NCBI RefSeq assembly: GCF_027579695.1
Contig: NC_083575.1
Coordinates: 66,377,154 to 66,441,153 of the forward strand
Length of the DNA stretch: 64,000 nucleotides
Direction of reading: 5' to 3'
Origin: Neoarius graeffei
Taxonomy: Eukaryota > Chordata > Actinopteri > Siluriformes > Ariidae
Made by a program: the position numbers and the translations under genes. Below the pieces are notes generated by a model. The model was not told the origin of the DNA. It saw nothing but the letters and a program-made list of their open reading frames with translations, and made no database searches. This document shows positions 33,589 through 45,260 of the stretch, piece by piece (position 1 is the stretch's first letter; each line of letters starts with the position of its first letter).

Positions 33589-34560
33589 TCATGTTATGTG
33601 TAAACCCAAAGTGGTCAATTTACCTCATCAAATGCTTAGAAAACCAACATAAATCTATTTTTATATGCTCAGGTTGTAATTAAGGCATCGTTTTTTTTTC
33701 AGCAAAGTGCAAACTGCTGTTAGCTAACCACCGCTCCATAGAGACTGAATGTGATTTAGTTAACTAGCGATGGTTTTTGCTAACATAGTTAGCTGAAAGT
33801 TATCGCTAGCTATGCAGGGGTAACGTTAGATCTCTTGCATCAAGTTAAAAGTGATGGGCAACTCATGATTATTTTTTGTGAGTTGTAATAGAGATTGTCG
33901 AACATATTGTCTGATCTAATTCATATACAGAGCACGACTACTTGTGGAACCCAAGGGCAAAACAGTACAAACTTCAGGATCTAAAAAAGAAAGCCTTTCC
34001 AGAGCTCCGTCACCTCTTTTCCTCCTCAGCAGCCATCTCCTGATCCATGACCTTTTGTCTTTTTTGCTGAGATGAGAATTAAGCGATTATATTTTTTCCA
34101 TTATGTTTTTGTGATGTGTATGTCAGTTAGTAGTTATAGCACATGTGATTGAGGCTAGTAGCATTTTTAAAGAGATTTAAAAAGTGTTTATTATTAACAG
34201 AATAATGTGGTTATTTTGACTTATAAATGTTAAAATAATGGCAAATTATCTTTTGACCACAGTATCTATTCAGTTTTGTTCCAGAAGTGATATTTACTCG
34301 AGTGAAATAAAGGCTGAAGCCAAGATAAAAGTGATTGCTGCAAATGTTTGTGTCCATCTTTGCGGTGTCTGTCTCCCTGGTAATAGATTTGCTCTTATCT
34401 GATTGGTTGTTGCGAATTGTCTGTTGCCCTAATTAGTTGCCCTGTGTCTCACCTGGTTGCCCGTTGCTGGCAACACTGCCCGACAACATTGCCCAAAAAG
34501 TTGCCCTATGTATCATCACCTTTAAGCAAAAAATGCAAGAATGTTTCAAGGGCTGGTAAT
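33589..34560. other. Interior and right edge of the TTAA element
   Basis: No coding domain. It contains several GTTAGCTAAC-like and GCTAGC-rich segments near 33720-33830. The right terminus of the TTAA element lies at 34500-34525. Confidence 0.4.
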
Positions 34561-34573
34561 ATCAGTAAACTTC

Positions 34574-34937
34574 TCATTCTCATCTCATTATCTCTAGCCG
34601 CTTTATCCTGTTCTACAGGGTCGCAGGCAAGCTGGAGCCTATCCCAGCTGACTACAGGCGAAAGGCGGGGTACACCCTGGACAAGTCACCAGGTCATCAC
34701 AGGGCTGACACATAGACACAGACAACCATTCACACTCACACCTACGGTCAATTTAGAGTCACCAGTTAACCTAACCTGCATGTCTTTGAACTGTGGGGGA
34801 AACCAGAGCACCCGGAGGAAACCCATGCGGACAGCATGCAAACTCCGTACAGAAAGGCCCTCGCCGGCCACGGGGCTCGAACCCGGACCTTCTTGCTGTG
34901 AGGCGACAGCGCTAACCACTACACCACCATGCCACCC
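34574..34937 (-). mobile_element. Mermaid/DANA-type SINE with target duplication
   Basis: Flanked by a 13-bp duplication ATCAGTAAACTTC at 34561-34573 and 34938-34950. Otherwise standard, with a ~15-bp deletion in the block between the central domain and the head (ACGGGGAGA missing near 34830). Confidence 0.93.
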
Positions 34938-35269
34938 ATCAGTAAACTTCATCATATGAATTAAAAGTTGTAGGTACAACAAACAGTAGTGATACTACCA
35001 CTTTATTTCTCCTGATTCAGTTTGCTACAAGCTTTGTGTGAGTCTAAAAATGCTGGTGCTAACAAGATGACACATACTCTGCCACACACAGTTATATGGA
35101 GGTGCCTCTGGTGGTGCAAGAGCATGTGTCAATCATGTCCCTAAATTTGGATTGTTAGTGGGAGAAATTCAAAATGAACAGAGACAAAGAGAGTACCATA
35201 TTTACTGCACTGACAGAATTATCTGTCAGTCTGATGAGGAGCTAAGTATTTTAGCAAAAAAAAAAAATG

Positions 35270-36434
35270 TAGACAGACATTTCATAACTTTAAACAGAAG
35301 GGAGTATTTTTTTCGCAAACTTATGACTTTAACTTCACTACATTTGAAAGACAAATATCGTACTTTTTACTCCACTACATTTCTATCAAGGTCCTCGTTA
35401 CTTGTTACTATGAAGCAGCTTTGAAAGTGGATTTTTTTCCTTTTTTTTCTAAAATGTGATTTTTTTTTCCGCAGGTGACGCTGAGACAGCCTGTCAGTAA
35501 TCACTAAGGTCACGTCTCATCCATAAACTATAAAATTAAGTTCAATGATTTCTCTGCAGCATTATTTGAACACAATCAGCTGATGGCAGAATGGAAGGAG
35601 GCAGTTCTGGGGAATGCACGCACCCAGGGCCCATGAACCCATGTTTCAGTTTTCTGAAAGGATTAAAGATTCATTTCATTTTAAATGTTTGCTTTGTTTG
35701 CTGAAAACGAACCACATTGCAGCCTACAAAAATTTGCCGTCCAACCTGCGGAAGCCTATTGAGGTATGTAAACGTTTTATTCCTAGAGAAAGCTTGCAAC
35801 GAAGTTGTCTGTGCTTTTAGAGCTAGAGATGACATTACAATAGCGATGCAGTCTGGTTAGTCAAATGATTTTCTATGGATTTGCCCGCCAAGTTTCCGTA
35901 GCCTTGTCCATGGCTAACGTTAACACATAGCTAGTTAATTTGGACACCTGTAGTTAGCATGTAAAAACAGAGTTGCACTAACATGAATAATGTTAACTTA
36001 TCTGAAGTCCTTTCAGAAATATGGTTTAGCATAATCTTGCCAAATAAACAGAATGTAGAAAGCTTTCTTTTCTAGTAGCGTTAGCAACCCAATATGATTT
36101 TGAGTTTGAAAAGAGTTTACTAGAATGTCAGGTGGAGCTTCACTGACTAGCTAGCTTAACATTAAACCACCATGATGGCACAGCATGCGTTCATTTTGTG
36201 AATTCACATTTCTGTCTTTGGTAATGGCATTAGGTTTTGTAAGCATTGTGGCAATAACACAACGATGCGTTGACAGAAAATGTACTTTTAATACTTAAGT
36301 ATTTTTAAAAGCAAGTACTTCAGTACTTTAACTTAAGTAAAAATTTGACTGGACAACTTTCTCTTGTATCGGAGTAACCAGTGGAATCTGTACTTTGACT
36401 TAAATAGTGAAGTTGGGTACTTTGTCCACCTCTG
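35270..36434 (+). mobile_element. hAT-like transposon relic
   Basis: The right terminus reads GTACTTTGTCCACCTCTG (ends 36434), the inverted form of the CAGAGGTGGACAAAGTAC end common to fish hAT elements. Near the left, ACTTTTTACTCCACTACATT is the matching subterminal region; the left end itself is decayed, perhaps near 35177. Only the N-terminal zinc-finger exon of the transposase survives inside. Confidence 0.65.
35614..35763 (+). pseudogene. hAT transposase BED-finger exon remnant
   Basis: The frame reads through FKCLLCLLKTNH and AAYKNLPSNLRKPIE, the pattern of a BED-type zinc finger (Cys-x2-Cys, then a conserved SNLRKH-like helix). The expected His after NLRK is Pro here, so zinc binding would be lost. 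The exon ends at a good splice donor (ATTGAG then GTATGT at 35764), matching the intron-containing structure of fish hAT transposases. Downstream catalytic exons are missing. Confidence 0.6.
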
Positions 36435-36462
36435 GATTTAAGGTAGTATATGTTCAAAAACC

Positions 36463-36833
36463 AGGCGGCATGGTGGTGTAGTGGTTAGCGCTGTCGCCTC
36501 ACAGCAAGAAGGTCCAGGTTCGAGCCCCGTGGCCGGCGAGGGCCTTTCTGTGCGGAGTTTGCATGTTCTCCTTGTGTCCGCGTGGGTTTCCTCCGGGTGC
36601 TCCGGTTTCCCCCACAGTCCAAAGACATGCAGGTTAGGTTAACTGGTGACTCTAAATTGACCATAGGTGTGAATGGTTGTCTGTGTCTATGTGTCAGCCC
36701 TGTGATGACCTGGCGACTTGTCCAGGGTGTATCCCACCTTTCGCCCGTAGTCAGCTGGGATAGGCTCCAGCTTGCCTGTGACCCTGTAGAACAGGATGAA
36801 GTGGCTAGAGATAATGAGATGAGATGAGATGAG
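36463..36833 (+). mobile_element. Mermaid/DANA-type SINE, (GAGAT)n tail, target duplication
   Basis: Full length in the plus direction: tRNA-like head at 36464-36540 (GGTGTAGTGGTTAGCGC, then GGTTCGAGCCCCG), core, 3' half and (GAGAT)4 tail. It is flanked by the 13-bp repeat ATGTTCAAAAACC at 36450-36462 and 36834-36846. It lies 29 bp after the hAT terminus. Confidence 0.94.
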
Positions 36834-36846
36834 ATGTTCAAAAACC

Positions 36847-37454
36847 TATTCACAACTGAGTGTGTGTAGCATGGTTATATTTATCTCCAATAAGAAAGCA
36901 GGTGTAATGAATTAAATGATGTTAAATAAAATTTCTTTTTAAGTAACACCTTTACAGCTATTTGGAGCAAGTATGTATTCACATCACGAAATATCACAAA
37001 ACATTGCATAAAAATCTCATAAATGTGTGATTTTATTTGTTAAACATAGGTAGTAAAGAAGGCAACTGGATTTGCTTGAAATTTTTGAAGATGTTTCACC
37101 TCTCATCCGAAAGATTTATGGTTTACGATGACCTGGATGACTGAGAACCTTCACAGACGATTTTATTTGTTCTTCTGGAGAAAAAAAAATCTACTGTAGG
37201 GTTAAATCAACTTGGAATAGCTTACTAAAGGACAGTGTTTCCAGAGCAACATGACACCTGCAGAAGTGGTATACAGTGTTATACAGAAGGATTTCATATT
37301 GTTATTACCACCAAGTGGTAACAGTCTTGGCTCTTCATCTTGTTTAAATATGATCTTGGTCTTGAGCAAGTGTTCAAGTTGAACAAGTCTTCTATTGGTG
37401 ACTCAATTATATGCCTAATTCTATTGTCCAGAACGATTCTACAGAATTCTGGAC
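36847..37454. other. Intergenic stretch, nothing recognised
   Basis: AT-rich, with no supported gene or repeat ends. Confidence 0.45.
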
Positions 37455-37458
37455 TTAA

Positions 37459-38239
37459 AGCTAGACGGCCTTTCGATTTCATAAAATCGGTGAAATTTAG
37501 TTCCCTCTGAAATTTGGTCACTGTGATATATGTTTATCTCTGTAATATCTCACAAAATATCAGGCCATTCTGTGGCTGGGAAGTTATTTAATTTGAAGGG
37601 ATTCCAGAGCAAATAATGTGCATGAAATCGCTCGCTTCGCACAGTCAAGCAGACAGAGGAAGTCCGTGTGTGCATGCGCAGGTTTATGTTCGTCTTTTTC
37701 TTCTTTTGGGTTTTACAGCAGCTGGCATCAACAGTGTTGCATTACTGCCATCTACAGGTTTACCTTTGACCGTGCACTGACAGTTACATCATTCTGTCGC
37801 TAAACAAACAGCTGATCACACTGAGGTGCTCGCTGACCGCTGATATTTATTAGTTTGGTCCTGCATTTCCTTTCCTTCACAACATAATGTCTTTTCTTCT
37901 CGCTTTCTGTTACTGTAGTCGGTCTCTCACGTTTCATTCGCACACTCACATCCTCCATTTTTCTCTCCTGTTTCAAATTTGTATCCCACAATGCCTTGTG
38001 CGAATGGGAAAAGCCCACCACGTGATGTATGACGAATTAGGTCATGGTGAAGCAGGAAAAAATAGTGGAGAATTTAGGACCCTAAATTCATTAATTATTC
38101 TATTTAAAAAAAAAACAATAAAATTGGAAGTCTATGATTCAAATTCAGTAGCTTTTGGTCCAATAAACAAAAATAGTTGGGGGTCGGGGAAAATTCTTTT
38201 TATGACCTACACTTGAAAAATCTGAAAGGCAGTCTACCT
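37459..38239. mobile_element. TTAA-flanked non-autonomous transposon, family K1 copy 2
   Basis: 781 bp between TTAA at 37455-37458 and TTAA at 38240-38243. Termini AGCTAGACGGCCTTTC and GGCAGTCTACCT (inverted AGGTAGACTGCC). It corresponds along its length to the copy at 5477-6272, apart from small indels. No coding frame is shared by the two copies beyond what repeat identity gives. Confidence 0.78.
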
Positions 38240-38243
38240 TTAA

Positions 38244-39181
38244 GGCTCGGTCCCACAATACTGATAACTATAACTACAACTATAATGATAATTGTAAACA
38301 AATCAGTCCCCTGGAGTTTATGTGGTTGGTGGTCACACCAGACTGATAACAATGCCTATAGCCCAGGCCTAGGTTTATCAGTATCGGTGAGGTTGCTTCT
38401 GGAGAGATTTTTCCAGGCCTGGACCTGATCTGATAAAACATCTGACCAATCAGCTAATTGTTTACATGTGACATTGTCTGAGCATGTGCTATTTTCCCTG
38501 GACATCTTTGTATATCCTTATTGTATCATGAAGTCATGGAATATGGATTCACGGAAAATAAAAAAATATATAATACAAAGTACCGATCTTTTATTCATGG
38601 ATATGTGATATTTTCCACGAAATTTCAATAGTAAATTAACAAAGAAAACATATAAATGCAGGTAAAATATTTTAATTATGAACTTCGGCAGTCCAAACAT
38701 TTAATTGTTTTAGACTTCTTAATTTTTTATCTGTGATGAATCATCCGTATGAAATCCGTAACCAATCTGTAACATACTGAAACGTCCATGACCAATCGGT
38801 AAATTATTAGCATCCATGATGCATCTGTATTAAAATCTGTAACCACTCTGTATTTTGTATCCTTTTTTATTATATTTCCATAGTCCTTGGCCTATCTGTG
38901 TTTTGTCAGCCACTGGAGTGTGTGCATGGGTTGCTCTGAAGTCCAAGCTGTGCAGTATGACCCGGAATAATGTGCTACTACTTGGAAAAAAAACTTCCAT
39001 GACTATTCCTAAGTTGCATGCATTTATTTCCCTGAGTGGCAGGACCAACCAATATTATAGTCGGGATTATAGTTGTGGTATGACTGCTCCAGACTGGAAC
39101 TAAATTCAGACATAGGTATACAGTAGTCATAGCTGTAGTTATAGGTATAGTTATAGTTATCAGTGTTGTGGGACCGGGCCC
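38244..39181. mobile_element. TTAA-flanked element with GGTCCCACAA terminal repeats
   Basis: 938 bp between TTAA 38240-38243, shared with the preceding K1 element, and TTAA 39182-39185. The left end GGCTCGGTCCCACAATACTG pairs with the inverted right end GGGCCCGGTCCCACAACACTG, and both continue into AT-rich AACTATAACTA repeats. No transposase is visible. It is probably a non-autonomous piggyBac or Kolobok relative. Confidence 0.75.
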
Positions 39182-39375
39182 TTAATCTCAGCTAGTCCTG
39201 ATCTAGGACTTCATAATGATGATTTTGACTACAACCCTAGAATTAGCTTTTACAAATGTTTATGTTAAGTGTGGTCATGAAGAGCTTATGTATATGTCAT
39301 GTAGCCCTGTGAACATAACTCCTTACATAAATTGTTATGTAAACTTAAAAAAATCCTCCAAGTAATATAACATTT

Positions 39376-40066
39376 AACAAACCTTGCCCGGCGGCACTTA
39401 TTTTATAACTATATGTTGATAATGGTAATATTTCTCAATCGTCAGCTGTCAGGTTATAGTCCTATGAAAATCCACGACCTTGAGTTTGGCATTTCAAAGT
39501 CATTCAAGGTCAAAGGTCATGGTGGCAACTGAAAGCCCATATGGGACTTCTTATCTGTTGATAATGGTAAACATCTGTCTATCATGAACCATTTTAAAGT
39601 TACCGCATAGCCCTATGAAAATCCATGACCTTGAGTTTGACATTTCAAAGTCATTCAAGATCAAAGATCATGGTGCCAAATGAAAGCCCATATGGCACTT
39701 CCTATAAGTTGATAACAGTAAATATATGTCTACCATCAACCATTTTCAAGTTACAGCCATCTGAAAATTCGTGACCTTGAGTTTGACCTTACAGGGTCAC
39801 TCAAGGTCAAAGATCATAGTGCCAAATGAAAGGTAATATGGGAGTTCCTATATGCTCATAATAGTAAACATATGTTTATCAACAACCGTTTTTGAGTTAT
39901 AATGGAAAATATGTTATTTTGACCGAAAGGTTGAGCTTTCTGGTGACCTTGACCTTCACCTTGACCTGATTACCCCAAAATTTAATCAGGTAATCTACGG
40001 ACCATTGCCCACCTACTCTGAAAATCTGAAGTCAATTGATGCAACCATCTAGACACTAGATTGTTA

Positions 40067-40097
<31 letters not shown>

Positions 40098-40168
40098 CAA
40101 ACAAACAAACAAACAAACAAACTGATTACAATACCTCACCCTGCTTACTCCATCATGGGTGAGGTAAT
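39376..40168. repeat. Dispersed repeat with nuclear-receptor half-sites, copy 2
   Basis: Same family and orientation as 27418-28045 but with one extra internal ~180-bp unit (about four). It contains a perfect DR1 site, AGGTCAAAGGTCA at 39507-39519, overlapping the monomer site TCAAGGTCA. The 3' end carries (GACA)n then (CAAA)n at 40068-40122. Confidence 0.8.
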
Positions 40169-42154
40169 GACTAAATCCATGCCTCGTGTTTCAGGAAAGT
40201 CTCATTTTTGGTGTAGTTTCTTTCCAAGTATAACAATAAAACTGAACGAGATGGCTGGCTTTGACTGAAGAAGTGCTAATTAAACAAAAACGGACATTCT
40301 AAGCATTTGCATAAATTCTTACAGAACCAGATCAAAAGAAAGCCAAACCTATTATTGCTGTTATGCACCGCTTTTACGCAAGACCAGTTTTACGATGTGA
40401 AAGTCTTGACTTTACTGTCAAAATAAATCTAAATCTCTACAGCATGTACCTCCGATTCATTTAAAATAATCCCAGAAAAGACAGACAGCCTCTTTGGATT
40501 TTAGTGTCTATTGACATTTCAATGGTCTGACTTCAGTAGCAGCAGTTAACCAACACATTGAATTCTGGGAAAGCAGGCTGCACAAAGTCCAGTTGTTCTC
40601 CCTGTTCAGCCAAAAACAAACTTATTAAATTCTGGCAAAATATAGTGATTCCTCAGGCCACATATTGAAAACATGACATTTAAAGAGATGAAAACACACA
40701 GTGTCAGCCTTGGATGACAGAGACATTCCTGGCTGTGGGTCCCAAGTTTGAACAGTATTTTATTGTATATTTGCTAGCATTGCTCTCGCCGAAGAGTTTC
40801 ACAACCTGAAGCAGTAAAACAGACCGGGCAATATACAGTATATCAAACAGAAAAGGAGCTTTTTGTTGTTGTTGTTGGGACAAGTTGTTCTGGGTGTGTA
40901 GCGGAAAACCTTAAACATATTACTTGTACTTTTTCAAGGCACTGCATTGCACTGTATTCGATTCAAAACCATGTGCTTTCCACATGCCTGCCTCAATGAG
41001 ATCACTCTTTGCACATCCACCCCCAAGGCCAAAGCGCTCTCATTCAGAAAGCTGTTTAGACGTTACCAAACAACGCCTATTTCACTTAATTAGTGGGTGG
41101 TTCAACTTTAGCCCACCAGTCAGAAAATCCAGCCCTGAAGAAACACAGTCAGCCTCTTCTACCCATTAAAGGACTAAATGTGTTACAGAGCAGAGGCTAA
41201 ATGTGTTATGGAGCATTTGTGTGAGGAATCACTTGAAGGCAAGAAGAGATTTATATGCTTTATTTTTAATGATTGTCAAATGCTGACGCTGCAAGCACAG
41301 ATCGTTAAACAAACCTGCAAGAACACACCAGAAGCGACCTGTTCTTAAACAACTATTCGCTGATACAGACTGTATGGCTCTGACGCACACACACGCACGC
41401 ACGCACAAGTTGAGACACATAAGTAGACAGCGGCATTTTCGTCTCTCTCCTCTCATCCTCTGTTATGACATCACTGCGGAGCACAGATTGTTGCCAAGGA
41501 AACCTGCAATAGGGGAAATGTGTAAAGTGATAAGGCTTCAGCAAACCTCGTGTGCATTTTCCCGAGGAGCTCTCAGGGAGAAATATTTACAGCACACAGT
41601 CACTGTAAACATGCTTGTCCTTTAAGAAAACCCACAGTAGAGAAGAGGCTGTAAAACCTAAAGCGATTCCCACAAGAGCAGCCTTGTGGTGTGCTGTCGT
41701 GCATGTTGTCTGAAGGGCAATTCAACGAAAACAAATGTTTTCTGTTGTAATGAGACGAGCAAAGCTGCACTGCATCCCTTACACATGGTTTAAATGGGCT
41801 CTGTTGTGCCCTTTGTCATCTCTCTCTCTCTCTGCATGAGAGATGAATGTAGTTGAATCATAAAAGCTGGAGAAAGTATGAATGCAAGAATGGGAGGAAA
41901 ATGCCCAAAGATCATTGGTGCATATCTGAATGTGTGTTTTGGAAGGGAAACAAGACAGAGTGACTGAGTCACTGATAGAGAACGAGAAAGTGCACAAAAC
42001 ACATACATCCAATAGCAAGGGAGTGCATACTTTCTGTTAGAGTTACAGTGAGGATTTTATTCATCTTAATGCAAAATAGTGAGCATGAGAGAGCAACAAG
42101 ACGTATTCAATGGTATATTAGTATATTGTCCTACTTGCATGCAATTTTGCCTTA

Positions 42155-42240
<86 letters not shown>

Positions 42241-42440
42241 GGTATCTATCTATCAGGACAAGACAAAGTGAGAGCACAGAATCCATGAGAAACACAGGGA
42301 GGCAGGAAGGGAAGGAGAAAGTGAAACAGGGTGATTGACAGCCAGCATCTCCTAACAGGACTTCATCTCCAGCCGGCTTCACATGTTCTAAACACAGCAT
42401 GTCATAAAGTAACTGTTCAGTCTGGATGTAGCAGCGATTC
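40169..42440. other. Upstream region of the CDC42EP3 locus
   Basis: No transposon ends were recognised across ~2.3 kb, which contrasts with the dense mobile DNA before 40.17 kb. It contains (CA/GC)-rich ACGCACGCACGC near 41390 and a long (TCTA)n at 42155-42255. It probably holds promoter and distal regulatory sequence, but I cannot point to specific sites. Confidence 0.45.
42155..42255. repeat. (TCTA)n microsatellite
   Basis: About 21 uninterrupted TCTA units, then GGTATCTATCTATC. It lies ~0.2-0.3 kb upstream of the putative first exon, so length polymorphism could affect promoter spacing. Confidence 0.95.
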
Positions 42441-42479
42441 TAAGAAGTGGAGAAACCACAGAAATAGAGGCAAATTGAC

Positions 42480-42515
<36 letters not shown>

Positions 42516-42820
42516 TGCTGCAAGAGGGGAGAGCAGGAAAGAGGAGGAGGAGATTTCTCTTCGAGCAGAACGGAGAAGAGAGAAGCCGCACACAGTTATG
42601 CAGAGGAATTCCTAAACAGCTGTCCGGCAGACCTCCTGCTTGTGAGAAACGGACATCCAGGGCTAAGAGACGGAAAGACAGAGTGAGAGACAGTGAAGAA
42701 GAGGAAACCACTGTAGACTACGCTAAATAGAAGTATTTTGGGACAGTAATATTTCACAAGACAAGCCACTACTTCTGCAGGAAGGACTGAGAGATTCATC
42801 TTAAGAAGATAAATACACAG
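42440..42820 (+). other. cdc42ep3: Probable non-coding first exon of CDC42EP3
   Basis: A purine-rich stretch containing (GA)n at 42484-42511 ends at a clear splice donor, ATACACAG then GTAAAAAC, at 42820/42821. CDC42EP3 genes of vertebrates typically have 5' UTR exon(s) and a single coding exon, and the coding exon here has a strong acceptor at 49631, so a donor in this position is expected. A short upstream frame (ATGCAGAGGAATTCCTAA, 42599) would lie in the leader. The 5' boundary is a guess; transcript data would settle it. Confidence 0.5.
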
Positions 42821-44705
42821 GTAAAAACATATAGGTGGGAATTATTGGGTTGTAATCTCTTCTGCTAATAAACAGTATGCATCATTTTTAAGGTTTTATT
42901 AAGGTGATATTTTGATTTTGAATTATACATCTATACTTTGGTTTCTTTTTCAATCTGAGTTAATATGCTATAAGTGGTATGAGTAAATTATGTTGCACTG
43001 CTGAATAACACTAAAATAATGCTTATGGTTTATGGGTTATGACTATTTAGTAGCCTTAATGAAATAAAAATGCCTGCTCATTTGAGACTCGAAAAAAATC
43101 AAGGGGGCATGTAATTTTCGGTAAAGAGAAAAACTCTGCAGTAAATTATTCCATTAAATTATTTCATGCACGCCACATGCCAGACTGTGTTTAGTAGATA
43201 TTGTGTCTGCAGGATTTTTTGCTAAGTTCTCAGAGCAAAGCGGAAGCAATAACACACAAGTGTAAGATGGACAGGAGTAGCCGAGCATGTGCCCACAACA
43301 AGAGTTGAAGCACAGCAAAAGCAACCTGATACTTTTTTTGCCACTGCAGCAAACACTTTCCCACTCCGTCGACACACTAACCGCAATAACCATAGAGCTG
43401 CTATTCAGTGGCTGCCAGAAGAACTTAGAGAGTTCTTCCAGCTGTTTTGACGTCCCCTTCATGTTTTTCAGCCCTCTCATTTCATCTTCAGCACACGGTG
43501 GGCCAAAGACAACACGGGGGCTGAGAACAGAAGGAGAGGTGGACAGCAGAGGAGGGAAAAAATAAAGAAAGAGGGAATAACAGATGAGGTTGAAACGAGA
43601 AGAATACTTGCTCCACCCTGCCTGTCTCAAAAGACTCAGAAATCTCGAGCCCTCAGGCCTCGAAAGGAAGCGCCTAGCCTGAAGTATAATTACAGCTCCC
43701 TTTATGTTACAAACTGGCAAACCAAACTGGAGGAATGTTGAGGGAAGGCTGCCATTAGCCTATGTGCTATCAGCCTTTAATCTCTTTTATTACAGAGTGC
43801 AAAAGATGGGGTCTTCAGTCTATTTTGGATGTAGGAATGTTTAGGACTAAGGGTCAATCTGCAGAAACAGTTTGGTCACTCCAGTGACATGCTAGTCAAT
43901 CGTTTATAGCATAGGATGTCTTATGTCTAGATCTCAGTGCCATAGTTGGATGGATCTTAAATACAGCATCAGCAGCAACAACTGCAGAGGTCCAAGTAGC
44001 CACCACATTTTCTGCCAAAAATGGCCAAGGCTAAAAAAGGTCAGCACAACACTCTGAGACAGCACTGTTGTAGGCACTAAATTAACGGTTGTCCTCGAAA
44101 TGCATCTCTGCATACAGCGAGCTTAAACTGCTGAATGTTATCATTGCACTTGTTTAGATGAGCGCACGCTCATATTCACTCTAATAATAAGCTGACCCAC
44201 ATTCTTGGTCCATGATTTAATTACTAAGAACAAACGAGCAAGCTGACATAAGTCAACACAAGGACCCTTACTTACTGTCTCACTATCCCCATTAAGGGCC
44301 CCCCCGTCTAACTGCCCATCTCCATAATTAAACAGCACCCTCTGAGTGACTGGAGTAGGTCCAGGCTTTGGCTCTCACTCAGCCAGCAGGATCAGAGATA
44401 CACTGATGACCTGCTGGTATGAAGGCCGTATGCTCCACTGTGGTTGATTGACATAGTACAGCACTAACACCTCTGAAAAGAGTGTGTGACAGAAGGGGGG
44501 GTGGATGGATGGAAGGGAAATTCATAGTCATATTCTGCTATAGAGGACATGGGCATGGCCATGTGGGTGGCAGAATGGCAGCTGCTAGTCTTGAAATACG
44601 TCTTGCTTGCGGTTTACCCATCCCAAGTCTGACCTTAAGTCATGCTTTAGTCGTATCCAATTATTCTGACTTAATGATGCATGTATATATAAAATATGGA
44701 AACGA

Positions 44706-45260
44706 GTGTTTTACTGGAAAATATGCCACTCGTATTTTTCATACTTGCTACATCCAGGACATGGAGAGCCAAAACCATTACATAAATCTCTATATGACAC
44801 TCGTTTATCTTCTCGTTGACAAACTCGCATTTTTCATACGAAATACATTGTGGATCTGAGTGACATATTTCCTGATATTTCACTCCAATGATGTCACTCC
44901 CAGTGTATTCCTGCTGACTAGGCGCACGCTGTCAAAATGGTGAACTGGTTCAAAATTAAAATTCTTTTGATTAACTTGCGTATTTTTTGTGTGGATATGT
45001 CCATATAATATAAAGAACATAACATGGTGGCACAAGGATAAGAAGTTTATCTACTCATTCGCTTCGCTTACTCATGAATATGTTCACCACTCGAAGATAA
45101 ACTTCATATCTTCACACAACCGGGTAATATAGATGATATATATATAAACAGTTGTTATTCCAGGAAACCGAGTCGTACATGAGCTGATTGTCGATGAGGT
45201 GCGTAGCACCGAGTTGGCTATAAGCCATGTATGACGAGATTGAGTGGAATAACTATCCAC
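44706..45260. repeat. Dispersed AT-rich repeat with palindromic 3' part
   Basis: Shares CACTCGTATTTTTCATA, TAAATCTCTATATG and ATATGTCCATATAATA-like blocks with 15979-16200. The distal part (about 45151-45253) is an imperfect palindrome bounded by GTTATTCCA and TGGAATAAC around the hairpin GGTGCGTAGCACC. Confidence 0.6.

Larger units (their letters stand above)
30985..34521. mobile_element. TTAA-flanked element hosting nested insertions
   Basis: The left end is TTAA then GGTGATGATAC with GGCAATGTTG about 35 bp inside. The right end carries the inverted partner GTATCATCACCT then TTAA (34522-34525), with CAACATTGCCC inside. At least three other elements sit inside (31115-31197, 31221-33153, 33154-33588), so the ancestral element was much shorter than 3.5 kb. 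No transposase is visible. Confidence 0.65.

Noticed and set aside
36463..36540. tRNA gene
   Set aside because: Box A and box B are present, but the sequence continues into a SINE body and cannot form a full cloverleaf; the same holds for all other SINE heads here.
42079..42288. Open frame with repeated LSIY
   Set aside because: Translation of the (TCTA)n microsatellite.
43154..43720. 188-codon minus-strand open frame in the putative intron
   Set aside because: No recognisable domain, low-complexity Ser/Leu content, no splice or conservation evidence from the sequence.
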